Shown here one piece after another: positions 44,401-56,293 of a DNA stretch of 64,000 nt (position 1 is the first letter of the stretch; each line of letters opens with the position of its first letter). Both the position numbers and the translations under genes were made by a program. Below the pieces are notes generated by a model. The model was not told where the DNA came from and did not search any database. It saw only the letters and a program-made list of their open reading frames with translations. Source of the stretch: Petunia secreta (lineage: Eukaryota; Streptophyta; Magnoliopsida; Solanales; Solanaceae); assembly GCA_029990175.1 (NCBI GenBank), contig JARKIP010000198.1, positions 124,001 through 188,000 of the forward strand. Reading direction: 5' to 3'.

Positions 44401-46657
44401 TGTTTTGTAGAATAATTTGTTTACTTATGAATAAATATTTGATTGTTTGAGTTATCTATTTACTTTATGTTCATTACCTTTAGTTTTGAAGTTGTCACTT
44501 ATTCTGTAAATTGGGGCCGTTTTAGCAAATGCGTGCGAATTAAAATATTTTTCATAAATAAGCAATTATGCTTAATGAGCGACTATAAGAAAAGACTTCT
44601 ATCTTATTGATATGAAGTAGTTTCTTTAAAAAAGTCAAAAGTTATAAAGAAGTTTAAGTAACTTCTAAATGTCCCGAAACAACTTTGCAAAAAGCGACTT
44701 GAAACCTAAAGTTCCATCTTATGGTGAGAAACTCGGGCTTTAAAGTTGAAATTGAGCAAGTGTCATTTATGCACGAGTCGGCAAAGAAATTAGGACGATC
44801 AAATCGTTCCTTTTCAAAAGAAAATGCGCTTTATTTATTTATTTTATTTTGAAAACAATTAAAGCTTTTAAATAAAATTGTAAAATCTTTTGAAAACTTA
44901 CTAAATTTAATTAGTTGAATTAATTAATAGTTGAATTAATTATTTTTAGAAAAAAGCGCATAGATAGCACTTGCAAATATTTTGGAAACCTGTCGGATTA
45001 ACCGTTTTTAACGGAATTTCGAAAGTGCCTTAAAAACCTTCTTTCGAAATTAGCAAAACCTCTTACCTTTAGAATCTCTGAAAGAAAGACCGTCTTTCTC
45101 CTAAAACGGAGTTTTGCACGCATTTGTTTATCTGGTTCCCTGTTTTTCCTTAAATTGGGTGGCGACTCCAAAAACTCCAAAAGAGTTAGCCCATTCAGTC
45201 GATATTCCTGAAAATATAGCCTTTCGGGGTTAATTTTTTTGGGGTTTCAACAGTTATTTGCGTAAATCTTGCTTTAGATTTAGGCTCGTTCGAGGAGGAA
45301 CGAGAGTTTAAGTGGAGGACTCCGATTGGCGTGCCGATAATTTTAAAATATTTGTAATGTCCATTAGAACCAGTCTGTAAAAATTTGAGCTAAATCAGAC
45401 CTCGTTTGGTAGGCATCGGAAGAAGGTTTCAGTTTTCATTGGAGATAAATATTAAAAAGAGATTTTCGAGCTCGGTTTTTGCCGAATGAGCTCCTAATGA
45501 AATTCGAAAGCGCCATTGGTTTTGTATGATTATTTATGACCTTTGTGAACTTTCGAAAGTGAATTTCGATGTTGTTCGGCTAGTTTACGCTAAAATGCTG
45601 AAAGTTAAATAATTTGACCTTTTCCATTTAAATTCGCATCTTGAGTTTCGGGAGTCTGATTTGAGATTCGCCTTCGCGAATATGTTACATATATTTTGTA
45701 TAACTCGTATGTAAAATTTGGAATTATTTCGAATATCGTAGGGTACTATTTTAATTTTCGTTAAGAAAAGAAAATAAAATAAAAGAAAACCAAAAAAAGA
45801 CAAAAAGACAAAAATTACAAAGAATGAAAGAAAAGGAAAAATGATGGCGGTTAAGGTGAGCTTTATAAGCTCAATCAGAGAAGGTGAGAAACAGAGAAAA
45901 TTATCAGAAAAAAATGCCAGAAAATGAGAAAAGAGGCCGGAGAAAAATAGTATTTCACCCCAGAACATTCAGGTAATGATCTTAATATATTATTTGAGTT
46001 TATTACGTATGTTTGAATATATTTTTACGGTAAAAATAGGGATATTAGACATCGCCCTAATGACGTAAATTGATAGTTTAAAGGGTCAAATGGACCCCGA
46101 TAATGAAATTGATTATATATTCGTACACAGTGAGTTATGGGCAACATATAAATGTAATTTATTTGGGGTTCGGTTATGTGACCTTAAACCCTGTACATAG
46201 GCCTGGCCTGCGTATTGCGTATGCGAATAGGGTATCAGGTTCTTAACCGGATTGCCCTAAGATGTGAGGAATGAAGCCTTTAGCCTAATTTGATATATTT
46301 TTCTGCTTATTGAATAGAGTGGGATCGTTTGGCAATGAAACCAAAGGACAAGCGGTTATTGAGTGGATGTACTAACTTTGTAACAAGGTAAGTGTTTATA
46401 TCCATTTCTTTGGAGGCACCTGGCCTCGTGGATTTTCTACCACGTGTTCCTTACGTGTGTAGCTGCCGATAGGCGTACTCATTACGCCTTAGCTTTGGAT
46501 TTATATTCTATATTACATATTATGTCCTGTTATTGGTATTGCATTGAGAATCTGAGTATTGTACTTTGGCTGTGAGTTGGTATATACTTTCCAGCTGTCG
46601 ATGAGAGTCCCGCGCTGGTGCTGGGTTATTATTGCATCATGTTGCATTCGTATGCAC

Positions 46658-46943
46658 ATTGCATCATATTGAGGGTAGGAGGATTCCGCCCTCGGAGCAG
46701 GAGGATTCCGCTCCATTGCATCATATTGAGGGTAGGAGGATTCCGCCCTCGGAGCAGGAGGATTCCGCTCCATTGCATCATATTGAGGGTAGGAGGATTC
46801 CGCCATCGGAGCAGGAGGATTCCACTCCATTGCATCATATTGAGGGTAGGAGGATTCCGCCCTCGGAGCAGGAGGATTCCGCTCTATTGCATCATATTGA
46901 CGGTAGGAGGATTCCGCCCCCGGAGCAGGATGATTCCGCTCCA
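46658..46943. repeat. 57-bp tandem array in B 3' LTR
   Basis: Five units at 46658, 46715, 46772, 46829 and 46886, same unit and number as in the 5' LTR. Creates overlapping artefact frames on both strands (46513-46944 minus, 46618-47022 plus). Confidence 0.92.
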
Positions 46944-47095
46944 TCTATTTGGCACATGTGACACTATTGCATCATACTGCATTCATCCCTTTTCGTTGCA
47001 CCGCGTGCTGACTATTGTGTGACTATCGTGCTGTGTTTTATATATGCGGTATGTATACCGTATCTCAGTTTGCCAATATATTTCTGGCTCGTATC

Positions 47096-47262
47096 CCGGG
47101 TTGCACGTTGCGACAATATAAATACATGGATCGGATCGGGCTTCACGCCGGAACAATATAAATGAACGGATGGGGTTGCACGCTGCAACAGTATAAATAT
47201 ACGAATCGGGTTTAACGCCGCAACAGTATGAATATATGGATCGTGTTGCACGCCGTAACTGG
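47096..47262. repeat. 36-bp degenerate array in B 3' LTR
   Basis: Counterpart of 11936-12105, with units ending CGCAACAGTATAAAT or close variants. Confidence 0.78.
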
Positions 47263-47853
47263 ATGTATTTCTGATTGTCGACATGTTCAAGATATCTATA
47301 TGTTCTGTCTGCCTTATGTCCCTGGTTGTTTATGATTCCATATGCGTTTTTAGTTATTATTTGGCTATGCCTGTTTATAGTTCAAATAAGATGGATTTAG
47401 TTTATCTGTTTTTCTTCTCCCTGGGTAGGTATCCTATTCTTTGAGGTGGCTAGTCTGCCCCACTTATTGAGTCCTTTTGACTCACCCTTTTTTGTTGTTT
47501 GTTTCTTGTCTATCTATTTCGTTTCGGCAGGTTCGCTCCAGGATTGAGTTCGCAACGTTGTGAAGGAGCGAAGACGACTTCAGCTGTCAGGGTGAGCCAG
47601 CTTTTATTCCGGATGACCACCAGTTTATTGGTTATTATTTCAGTTGCATTTTGCTCCCTTCAGGAGGTATTTGTCTTCTTTTGTACTCTTAGAGGTATCA
47701 GTATGTCTGTAAATTTTTTTTTAAGTCTTGTCCTTATTTATGAATTATTATATTTATTTTCCTAATTTAATTGGTAAGAGTTCGCCCGACGGGTCTAGGG
47801 GAGGATGTCGGGTGCCCGCACGGCCTAATCGGATTTCGGGTCGTGTCACATTA

Positions 47854-48577
47854 AAAAAAGAAGTTCAATTGTATCTTGTTTTTTTAATTTTAAAGTATTA
47901 TTTACACACACAAATAATTTTATTTACATGTTATCTAAAGATATTTATTTAATTTCCTAAGATTGTTTTATTTAAAATAAAAAAATGTCTACCTATGTAA
48001 TTATACTTGTAAAATTAAGCTTCAGAATTACACTGTATTGTTATTGTGGCAAATATTAGCTCTTTGTCGTACTATATTCTGCAATTGCTGTAAAGTAATT
48101 ACCGTCCTGATTGAAGGAGGCATTGATGGGAAAGTGTGAGATTACTAGGGTGAGGTGCAGCGAAGTATGTGCTGATAGGGTACTTGCTGTCAGTGCGTCA
48201 CGAAGTTGTCATCGCTTCTTACCACGACCTCCCCAATAGTAAAAAGACAACGTTCTTTAGTTTCTTGAACTAAAGATTCCTTTCATTCTTTCCCAAGCCA
48301 TTTAAATAAACAAAGTTTATTACTATAATTTAACTCGTCCTAGCTTATCGAGAAGTATAAGAAATTAATACATCTGTGGATTATTATGTAAATATGTGTT
48401 GGATTAATGGTGATTAGGGTCCTCGATATCCTTTGGATACATCAATCTTAATGCTGAGGACGACACATGCATCAAATTAGAAGCAATGATTCCAATATTC
48501 GTCTTTAGAAAGGTTACTATTACTCTCCTCTGTCACTGAAGCTTCTCTAGGCATCTACCTCTTTTCAGTATAAATAA
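47854..48577. other. Low-complexity flank, nothing recognised
   Basis: Mostly AT-rich sequence right of B. No open frame above 60 codons belongs to it alone and I see no RNA gene or repeat. Confidence 0.45.
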
Positions 48578-48579
48578 TA

Positions 48580-48834
48580 CTCCCTCCGGTCAAATATTAT
48601 TTGATTTTTTGGATATTTTCACGCATATTAAAAAAATTACCTTTTTAGCATTAATTAACAATATAATTGACTATATTAGCCCTTATTCAAGCTATTATTA
48701 CTTATCATTTTGTTTAAAATTATTTATTAGAAAGAGGTGACATTGTAAAATTGTGTCTTGATTTCCGAAAAAATCACATATTGTGGACAAAAAAAAAATA
48801 GGCTAAAAAATCAAATACAATGGACCAGAGGGAA
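48580..48834. mobile_element. Stowaway-like MITE
   Basis: A 255-bp element with termini CTCCCTCCGGTC and GACCAGAGGGAA between TA dinucleotides (48578-48579 and 48835-48836). The inverted homology continues inward (ATTTGATTTTTT against AAAAAATCAAAT). CTCCCTCCG termini with TA duplication are typical of Tc1/mariner-related Stowaway MITEs. No coding capacity. Confidence 0.75.
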
Positions 48835-48836
48835 TA

Positions 48837-49734
48837 CCATTCAACACGTGATTTATGATTTGTTTAAAAAAAATAAAGACTGGAGAAAGTTTCTCCAAAT
48901 GCAGCACCATGCATAATTTACAATCACTCTTTCAAATGAATGTGTTTAAACAAATATCGTAGCGACCCGATCTTCCTGCTTTATTTCTTCTCCGTTGTCT
49001 AGCAAGCAAGTCATTACAACAACAAGACTTGTTCCAATAACATTTTTGTCCCTTTCAAGAATTACTGTATATCCTAAAAATCTGTTTCAGGTATTACAAT
49101 TAAATTTATATTTAGTTGAGCCTTAGACGACTGTTTATATCGTGTTCGACCGATTGATAAGTAATTTCACATTAACAGGTGATCGATTTAGTGAATACTT
49201 AGCCGATGTTGATATGCAGAATACCGATTTGATGGCACAAATGACGACGAACTAAACAATATGCGAAATAATAAATTCGAATCGAAGACAATAATTTAAT
49301 AAAATAAATGAAGACAAGTGGCAACATTATCGATTACGATAGTGCACCTAATTGACTACGAATGGTTGACCCTGACTAATTCCTAACAGAGATTACGAAC
49401 AAAGCAAATGGGTAAACAGATCAGATTCTGATAATGATTTATCGAACGAATACTTAGTTATCAATTGAACTTATGTTAGGCAGTCGACTTTGCGTAAACC
49501 AGATTTCGATCAAAAACGTATTTATGAAATTACGATGACAATAATTGCAAGTGAACAAAATAGTATAAACCAAATAATGATCTACTTAATTAAGATGATG
49601 AAAATACGACTTAGAAATCGAGCAGCAATCTTGTTTAACAATGTTACGATCAGAGCAATAGTTAACAATTAACAAGATTATCGATGAAAAATAGACATAT
49701 CAAGCAATCAAACTAGCAAGAAGAAAATTAAGCA
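48837..49734. other. Unclassified sequence left of MULE2
   Basis: No coding potential recognised. From about 49080 it should be continuous with 58544 onward before MULE2 inserted, and that composite resembles LTR or leader sequence on the minus strand (see 58544-59180). Confidence 0.4.
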
Positions 49735-50776
49735 AATAACAAATGCACAATACATATATGACCGCTCTAAGTTGGCACCAATTCCCACCTAGACACTTGA
49801 ACTTTCCTAATGATCAACCAAACTCCTCATGTCGTACCTAGTATGTCTCGTAAATCTCTCACGATGACATGTCAAAATGCATGTTTTCCACACAAGTTTT
49901 AGCACGTCAACCGTCAATAACAATGTTTTTTTCTATTTTTTTAATTAAAATATATTATGTGGGTCCCACATTTTATTTTTCATTCTTTTTCAACATCTAC
50001 ACCTTCTTTCCCAATTAATAATTTTTCCCCATATTATTTTTCATTTTCTTTCAACATTTACACTCTTTTCCAATTAATAATTTTATGACCAGCAACAAGG
50101 CCACTTCAAGTCCTCAACCCAGCGAGCTCCCACCATTAACACAACTAAATTGCTCATTAACAACACTACAATTACAAATTCATTAAATCTTCTCAAACAC
50201 TTAATCATAACTCATTAAACACTTCAAAGTGTCTAATTTCTCAATTGATAATCCATGGCAGGTTTATGAATCAGTCTCTCAGGAAAGTGACGCCATCGGA
50301 TATAACCAAAAAATGAAGCTAAAATAGTAATCCGCTTTTGTCAATGCTTCAAAATTGCTAAAGTTTGATTTTCTACTACACATTTTCTCTGGAAATGCAC
50401 ATGAGTTTCTATAACTTGAAATTTGTTGTGGCAAAAAGGTAACAACAACCACAATCCATCTCAAATCTATCTGAGAAAGACCAAAATTTGCCAGTCCATC
50501 TAAAAAGCTTGAAAATCAGAAATGATTTTGATAATCTCTAGAGAATTTTCCAAATTTAGGTATTTTTGGAATATTAGATATCCTCATTAGTAGAGAAAAT
50601 AATGTTACTCTTTTTAAAAAAAGAAAAGAAAAAGAAAAAATGCTTGTCAGCGGTGAAGCATCTCCGGTGGAGATGATGGAGAAAACAGAGAGGGTAAAGG
50701 GGAGACGAGGTGGTTACAATGTTTGTGAATTGGGATTTGGGAAGAAGAAAGCAAACTTATGGGGGGAGAGGGTGTG

Positions 50777-51503
50777 TGGTGCAAGCAAACCCGAAGGGAA
50801 TGCTAAACACGAAACGCGGAAGAAAACGACAAGAAAAGTAAAGATAGAAGCAAGACAAATCTTGCTTCGATTCAAAAGAACAGTGCGGAACCTGTCTCAA
50901 AGCTCGATTGAAAGGAAATCAAGACGCACCTATACTATGCAACAATCCTCAAGAAAGACCCGCTTCTTGCAAATTGAATGATCAAGAAGAAATTATTCAA
51001 ACGAATAACACCGGTTGACACAAGTTCTTTAAAATCCCACGTTGGGGTTCGGCTCTATCGGAGACTCACAATAGCACTTGCTATGTTTTTCATATACTCA
51101 ATAATCTGTGTCCTTTACAATGAAGTAAAATAGAGTATTTATAGGCTATGCTAAGGACTGAATAGTAAATAGTCACAAGTGACCAATAAAAACAAGCCAC
51201 GCAGGGCTGAGCTAAATGTGTGTTCGGCAGCCTTGACTTCGGTGCGTGGTTGCTTGCTCGAACTCATTGTTCTCGGACGCTCACTTGTCTTCGAGCTCAT
51301 TGTCCTCGGTCACCTTGCCTTCGGGCTCAAATCTGAAGATAATGCCTTCGGTTCTTGAGCCCGGCAACTCAGCTTCGGAGCAATTGTTTTCCCTCGGCCA
51401 GGCTAGGTGAATGTGCACATCGTACAACAGCTTGGCTTGACTTCGTGTCATCGGTCTCCTCGGTGGATCGAACACTTGATCAGCACGTGTTCGGGCTGCA
51501 TCA
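50777..51503 (-). repeat. E3 3' LTR (left on plus strand)
   Basis: 727 bp, TG...CA termini. On the minus strand it begins TGATGCAGCCCG right after the polypurine tract. Reverse TATA box at 51136-51143. About 16 differences from the other LTR by eye (2.2 percent). Confidence 0.92.
51281..51475 (-). pseudogene. pol C-terminal coding segment inside E3 LTR
   Basis: The reading frame of the integrase end (stop TAA at 51512-51514) continues in phase across the polypurine tract and LTR border and stays open for about 77 codons. It includes DPPRRPMTRSQAKLL, like the PMTRARAK motif that ends many gypsy polyproteins. The copy in the other LTR (58029-58223) lacks the upstream pol context. Confidence 0.6.
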
Positions 51504-51511
51504 TCCTCCCC

Positions 51512-52087
51512 TTATTGAGAAGATTTCGTCCTTGAAATCGAGCCCTCCTCGTCCTCCGAAGTTTGACCTACAACACAAGGAACTAAGTTAGCAACATTAA
51601 AGGTGTTGGACACGTTATACTCACCAGGGAGGTCGATCACGTAAGCATTGTTTTTGATCATTGTCAACACTTGAAATGGACCATCCCCTCGAGGAGCCAA
51701 CTTCCCTTTCTTTTGGTTCGGGAAACGTTCCTTTCGGAAGTGAACCCAAACCCAATCTCCCTTCTTTAATTCCAGCTTTTTACGCCCCTTGTTTTTCTTC
51801 AAGGCAACCTTTGCATAGGCTTCCTCGAGGTTCTTCTTCACCTTTGCGTGCAATTCGATCAAAGCAGCTGCTCGTCGAGTGCATTCAAAATCAAGAATAG
51901 AATCTCGAGGCAATGGGGTTAAATCAAGTGGAATCAACGGATTAAAACCATACACACATTCAAACGGGGTCATATTGATCATTCTATGCACCGTTCGGTT
52001 GTATGCAAACTCCATCATGGGCAAACGATGAGCCCAGTTCCCAACCTTACCTTTGGTCATTGCTCGAAGCAAAGATCCCAAGGTTCA
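51512..52087 (-). pseudogene. E3 integrase C-terminal part
   Basis: After the TGA at 52085-52087 the frame continues: LLRAMTKGKVGNWAHRLP, AYNRTVHRMINMTPFECVYG, then a coiled helix (ELHAKVKKNLEEAYAKVA) and the C-terminal domain (KKGDWVWVHFRKERFPNQ, KLAPRGDGPFQVL, AYVIDLPGEYNVSNTFNV). It ends at TAA 51512-51514. I see no full chromodomain. This is the part deleted from E1 after GYYVW. Confidence 0.85.
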
Positions 52088-52640
52088 TTTAACTACCTCG
52101 GTCTGTCCATCAGTCTGAGGATGGTGAGACGTCGAGAATAGTAGCTTGGTGCCGAGGGCACCCCACAGACATTTCCAAAAATGACTCAAGAATTTTGAGT
52201 CTCGATCACTCACAATTGTACGAGGTAAACCATGCACTTTCATCACATTAGCAACAAACAAAGTAGCTACATGTTGTGCATCATCACACTTCTTGCAAGG
52301 AATAAAGTAAGCCATTTTTGAAAAATTGTCAACCACAACAAAGATGCTATTATGTCCTCCCCCCGACCTCGGTAACCCTAGCACAAAGTCCATGGATATA
52401 TCAACCCAAGGTCGATCAGGTACAGGCAACGGGTTATACAAACCATGAGGGTTGGACTTCGATTTAGCTTTCTTGCAAACGAGACAAGCGTTGCAAAGCT
52501 TTTCCACATCTCGTCGCATTTTGGGCCAATGGAACTGCTCGGTCAAGATACCAAGAGTTTTGTCGACACCGAAGTGTCCCATCAGTCCACCGGAGTGAGC
52601 TTCTCGAATTAAGAGCTCTCTCTACGATGACACTGGCACA
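52088..52640 (-). pseudogene. E3 integrase catalytic region
   Basis: The zinc domain is complete (EAHSGGLMGHF, then CNACLVCKK), and the catalytic residues are visible: Asp in VDISMDFVLGLP, Asp in TIVSDRDSKFLS and Glu in HHPQTDGQTEVV. The frame is interrupted by TGA at 52085-52087, three codons after the Glu, exactly as in E1. Confidence 0.87.
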
Positions 52641-53045
52641 CAAACCCTCCCATTCTTGAAGAGGTAGCCATCGTGCCACTGATATTTCTCAACCATTCGG
52701 CCACTCAGGATTGCGTCACGAACGCATTTCAGCTTGGGATCGTCTTCGTACATCGACTTGATGCTTTCAAATCCCATGAGCCTAGAGGCGAGAGTGGTTT
52801 TTCCCCTCTTTGTAATGAATTACATAGGGAAAGCTCTCAATGAATTCAACCCACTTGGTATGTCTTCGGTTCAACTTCTCCTTTCCTCGGAGATGCTTCA
52901 AGGACTCGTGATCACTTTGGATCACAAACTCTCAAGGCCACAAATAATGCTGCCAATGGGCGAGTGCTCGAACGAGGGCATACAATTCTTTGTCATACGT
53001 AGAATAGTTCAAAGTTGCACCCTTAAGCTTTTCGTGAAGTAAGCG
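52640..53045 (-). pseudogene. E3 RNase H C-terminal part (broken)
   Basis: A frameshift near 53030 separates it from RT. It reads like E1 RNase H, but WPRE has become WP-stop-E (TGA at 52932-52934, CGA in E1), and about 45 bp encoding the VADALSR region, including the last catalytic Asp, are deleted near 52790. Confidence 0.8.
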
Positions 53046-55129
53046 ATTGGCTTTGATTCTTGCATTAGCACTCCTCCGATCCCAACTCCGAATGCATCAC
53101 ACTTGACTTCGAATGCTTTGCCGAAGTCAGGGAGTTGCAACAACGGGGCAGAACAGAGCCTCCGTTTCAACTCTTGGAAAGCCCTCTCTTGGGACTCTCC
53201 CCATACAAATGGATGGTCCTTCTTCACCAGCTCGGTTAAAGGAGCTGCCACGGTGCTAAAGTCACGAACAAACCTTCGGTAAAAGCTAGCTAAGCCATGG
53301 AAGCTACGAACTTGTGATACCGAGGTTGGAGTTGGCCAATCTTTGATGGCTTCGATTTTTGACTCGTTGACTTCAACACCATTAGCACTGACAACGAATC
53401 CAAGAAAGACTATACGCTCGACACAAAATACACATTTCTTGAAGTTAGCATATAACTTCTCTTCTCTGAGTTTATCAAGCACTAGCCTTAGGTGTTCAAC
53501 ATGTTCATCCACAGATTTGCTATAAACAAGTATGTCAGCGAAGTAAACAACAAAAAACTTATTTATGAACGGTTTGAGCACATGGTTCATCAGTCGCATG
53601 AATGTGCTCCGTGCATTGGATAAGCCAAAAGGCATCACCAACCATTCATAAAGACCGAACTTGGTCTTGAATGCGGTTTTCCACTCGTCTCCAGGTTTCA
53701 TTCGGATTTGGTGGTAACCGGACCTGAGGTCTATCTTCATAAAGCATGAAGAACCACTTAACTCATCTAGCATGTCATCTAATCGAGGGATAGGATGACG
53801 ATACTTTACCGTTATTTTGTTGACTGCTCGGCAATCAACACACATTCGCCATGTTCCGTCTTTCTTTGGGACAAGTATAACAGGAACGGCGCAAGGACTC
53901 AAGCTCTCTCGAACGAGGCCCTTGTTCAACAATTCATCAACCTGCCGTTGGAGCTCTTTGGTGTCTTCGGGATTACACCGGTATGCAGGTTTGTTGGGGA
54001 TTTGCGACCCCGGTACGAAGTCAATTTGGTGCTCGATTCCTCTCAACGGAGGTAATCCATCTGGCATTTCTTCAGGGAACATGTCTCCGAAGTCCTGCAA
54101 AACACTTTGTACAGCACTAGGCAAAGGGTTATTGTTAGAAAAATCATCATTAGAGTTAAGAAAGATACCCTTGTGCACGAGGCAAATCATCATCTGATCG
54201 TTGTCGTTGCCTCGTAGTAACTCACCCGGTTGCATGATTGCACATATTCCTTTTACTTCGGGCAGTGAGTTTGTCTCTTCGGCCCCCAATTTCGCTCCCA
54301 TCGGAAGCTTAGCTTTGGCCACTTCTTTCAACTCTTTCATTCGTTTATAGTCCTCAGTGACTTGTTTTGGAGACAAGGGTTTGAGTACGAAACTCTTCCC
54401 ATCGAGCTTTACAGTGTAAGTGTTGGATCTGCCATTGTCAACAGCTGTTCGGTCATATTGCCATGGTCGACCCAATAGCAAATGACAAGCTTGGATCGGC
54501 ACCACATCGAATATCATTTCATCTTGATACTCGACAATTCTAAACTTGATCCACACTTGTTTGACAACTCTCAATTCTCCACACTCATTCAGCCATTGTA
54601 ATTTGTAAGGGTGGGGATGCTTCAAAGTAGTTAGTCCCATTTGTGAAACCAAGGTTTGGCTCACTATATTTGCAAAAGTACCAGAATCAATGATCATCGA
54701 ACACACCTTTCCCCTCACTCGACATCGGGCATGAAAGAGGTTTTCTCTTTGGTTGTCCTCTTCTTCAAGAGTCATACAGCTCAAATTCCTTCGAACCACA
54801 AGAAACATTTCCGGATGATTAGCTTCGGTAGCTTCATGATCATCATCACCTTCAGCTCGGTCAGTCTCCTCGATAAATTCCTCCTTGGTGTCACTTGCTT
54901 GCTCATGGACGGTTCCATCTTCAAGCAGAAGCATAACTTTGCGAGTTGGACACTCTTTTGCCATGTGACCATAACCCTTGCATTTATGACACTGAATATT
55001 TGAAGCACTAGGAGAGTTGAGTTGAACTTTACCTCCCGCTTCTCTTGATTGGTTTACGGTCACACCCCTTCGAAGGGTCTCTTCGAATCTCGAACAGTGT
55101 TGGCACTTGTTTGGTTCAGACTCTTCCAT
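53009..55129 (-). pseudogene. E3 zinc knuckle, protease, RT and RNase H start
   Basis: An open 706-codon frame. It contains a knuckle CHKCKGYGHMAKEC (about residue 45), a protease with VCSMIIDSGTFANIVSQ and ACHLLLGRPWQYD, RT with VPVILVPKKDGTWRMCVDCR and SFHGLASFYRRFVRDFS, and the start of RNase H (CDAFGVGIGG). The RT active site reads YFADI where YFDD is expected, so the first Asp is replaced by Ala. The frame ends at a frameshift after KPIAYF. Confidence 0.9.
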
Positions 55130-56291
55130 TATTTACCTCGGTTAAGGGAGTCGAAGTAGTGACTCCTCGATACCGGTTTGCCTTATCGTCCTTTACCAAT
55201 TTTTTAGCTTCGGTGGCAGCATCGAACAAATCTTCCAACGTGTGATACACGTGTAGCCTCAATTGAGATGACACATCCCGAGCCAAGCCATTTCTGAATC
55301 GGATTAATGCTTGTTCCTCGTCTTCAGTCAGATCAAGATTCAATCGAACCTTTTCGAACTCATCATGGTACTCTTGAACTGACTTGGACCCTTGCTTTAG
55401 CTCATAGAGCTTTTGCATTTGAGTTTACCTGTACTTGGCACTCAAATACTTAGCATCCATTGCTCCCATCAACTGTGGCCAAGTATTGACTACTGGGTAG
55501 TCATTTCTTCATCTATGCCTCTTGTCAGATTCCCACCATGTTGATGCATAAGCTTCGAACGAAGCAATAGCATGGGCAGCTTTTCTCTCTTCGGTCATCT
55601 CATTGGTTTCAAAGATGCGCTCCATCTTAAGCTTTCATTCAAGATATTCATCTGGATCACTAGTTCCTTTAAAGGGTGGAATAGTGATCTTGACATTGTT
55701 CAAATTTGAGTCTCGAACACCACGAACCTGCTCGGGATACTCATCATCTAGATCATCAGCCTCACGCTCAATATTTCTTTCAACATTTGTGCCTCGGCCT
55801 CGACCTCAGAAATTTCTACGACCTCGGTGAGCTTGCCTTTGTTGAGCGAATGGCGGCTCATTCTCATATTCGTCCTCGGGAAATTCCTCTTCGACAACCT
55901 CTTCGACAACGGCTCCAAGATCTCTTCGGGCCTTTGGAAGTGGTATCCTTTCTCCTCGGGGAATGCCCAAGTTTTGATAGCCAGCTTGGGGATTGCCCAA
56001 GTTTTGTTGCGCTTGGGGATTGCCCAAGTTGAGTTCTCTTCGAATTGCTTCACCTGTCATCTGATGTTGTCGAACAAGCTCGGCATACAGCTCAGGTTTC
56101 ATTGGAGTGGAATGGCTAGTTCCAGCGCTGGACCCATTCATGGCCACGGATGCACTTCCTTGCTTGAGTTGAGCTACACGAACGCTCACTCCTCTTACTT
56201 CGGCACTGACGCCTTGTATCGCAGCCATGAGATCAGCTAACGACACTTCAGGCTTCTCAATGCCTTTGCCATCGCCTCCATTCCCAGCCAT
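55116..56291 (-). pseudogene. E3 gag with four nonsense codons
   Basis: Starts at ATG 56291 (MAGNGGDGKGIEKPEVSLAD), directly after GTGCAG/GTACC. One reading frame runs from there to 55116 without an indel, but has stops at 55806-55808, 55635-55637, 55509-55511 and 55425-55427. Against E1 these replace Trp (TGG to TGA) and Gln (CAA to TAA) in two cases and probable Arg codons in the others. Recognisable blocks are a NLGNPQAQQ repeat, the basic region, YASTWWES and KLYELKQGSKSVQEYHDEFE. A frameshift near 55125 leads into the knuckle-protease frame. Confidence 0.87.
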
Positions 56292-56293
56292 GG

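Larger units (their letters stand above)
39393..45252 (+). mobile_element. T: solo LTR of a Tat-like element, split by a LINE
   Basis: Bounded by GTTAT at 39388-39392 and 45253-45257 and by inverted termini TGTTGA...TCAACA. Without the LINE and its duplication it is about 3.96 kb, has no gag-pol domain and no internal second LTR, so it is best read as a solo LTR. The TGTTGACACCC start, GGTGGCGACTCC near the end and large size resemble Tat-lineage LTRs, but orientation and family are inferred. A donor-like GAG/GTAACGAC is at about 42119. Frames inside (42023-42241, 43693-43902) are not convincing. Confidence 0.72.
10144..47848 (+). mobile_element. B: old Ty3/gypsy element hosting nested insertions
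   Basis: Bounded by CATTA at 10139-10143 and 47849-47853. LTRs of about 2.6 kb (10144-12760 and 45316-47848) are clearly related. A decayed tRNA-Met-type primer site follows the left LTR. Its own interior (12761-15270, 38796-39392, 45258-45315) totals only about 3.2 kb and has no intact frame; gag remnants are visible. The Ogre-like element and solo LTR T inserted later. The sequence before the right LTR (GTTCGAGGAGGAACGAG) is typical of the pol end of a plant gypsy family. Confidence 0.82.
45316..47848 (+). repeat. B 3' LTR (left end deleted)
   Basis: Matches the 5' LTR from AGGACTCCG (10176/45316) to the GGTCGTGTCA end. The first 32 bp and the polypurine tract before them are missing. A further 72 bp present at 12536-12608 are absent near 47690. 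Confidence 0.82.

Noticed and set aside
49490..49672. Small basic open frame left of MULE2
   Set aside because: AT-rich, 60 codons, no motif, no sign of selection visible in a single copy.
52085..52087. Programmed readthrough at the shared integrase TGA
   Set aside because: Not preferred: the codon is a CpG-type Arg position and both elements carry many other disabling changes. Kept only as a testable alternative in the findings.
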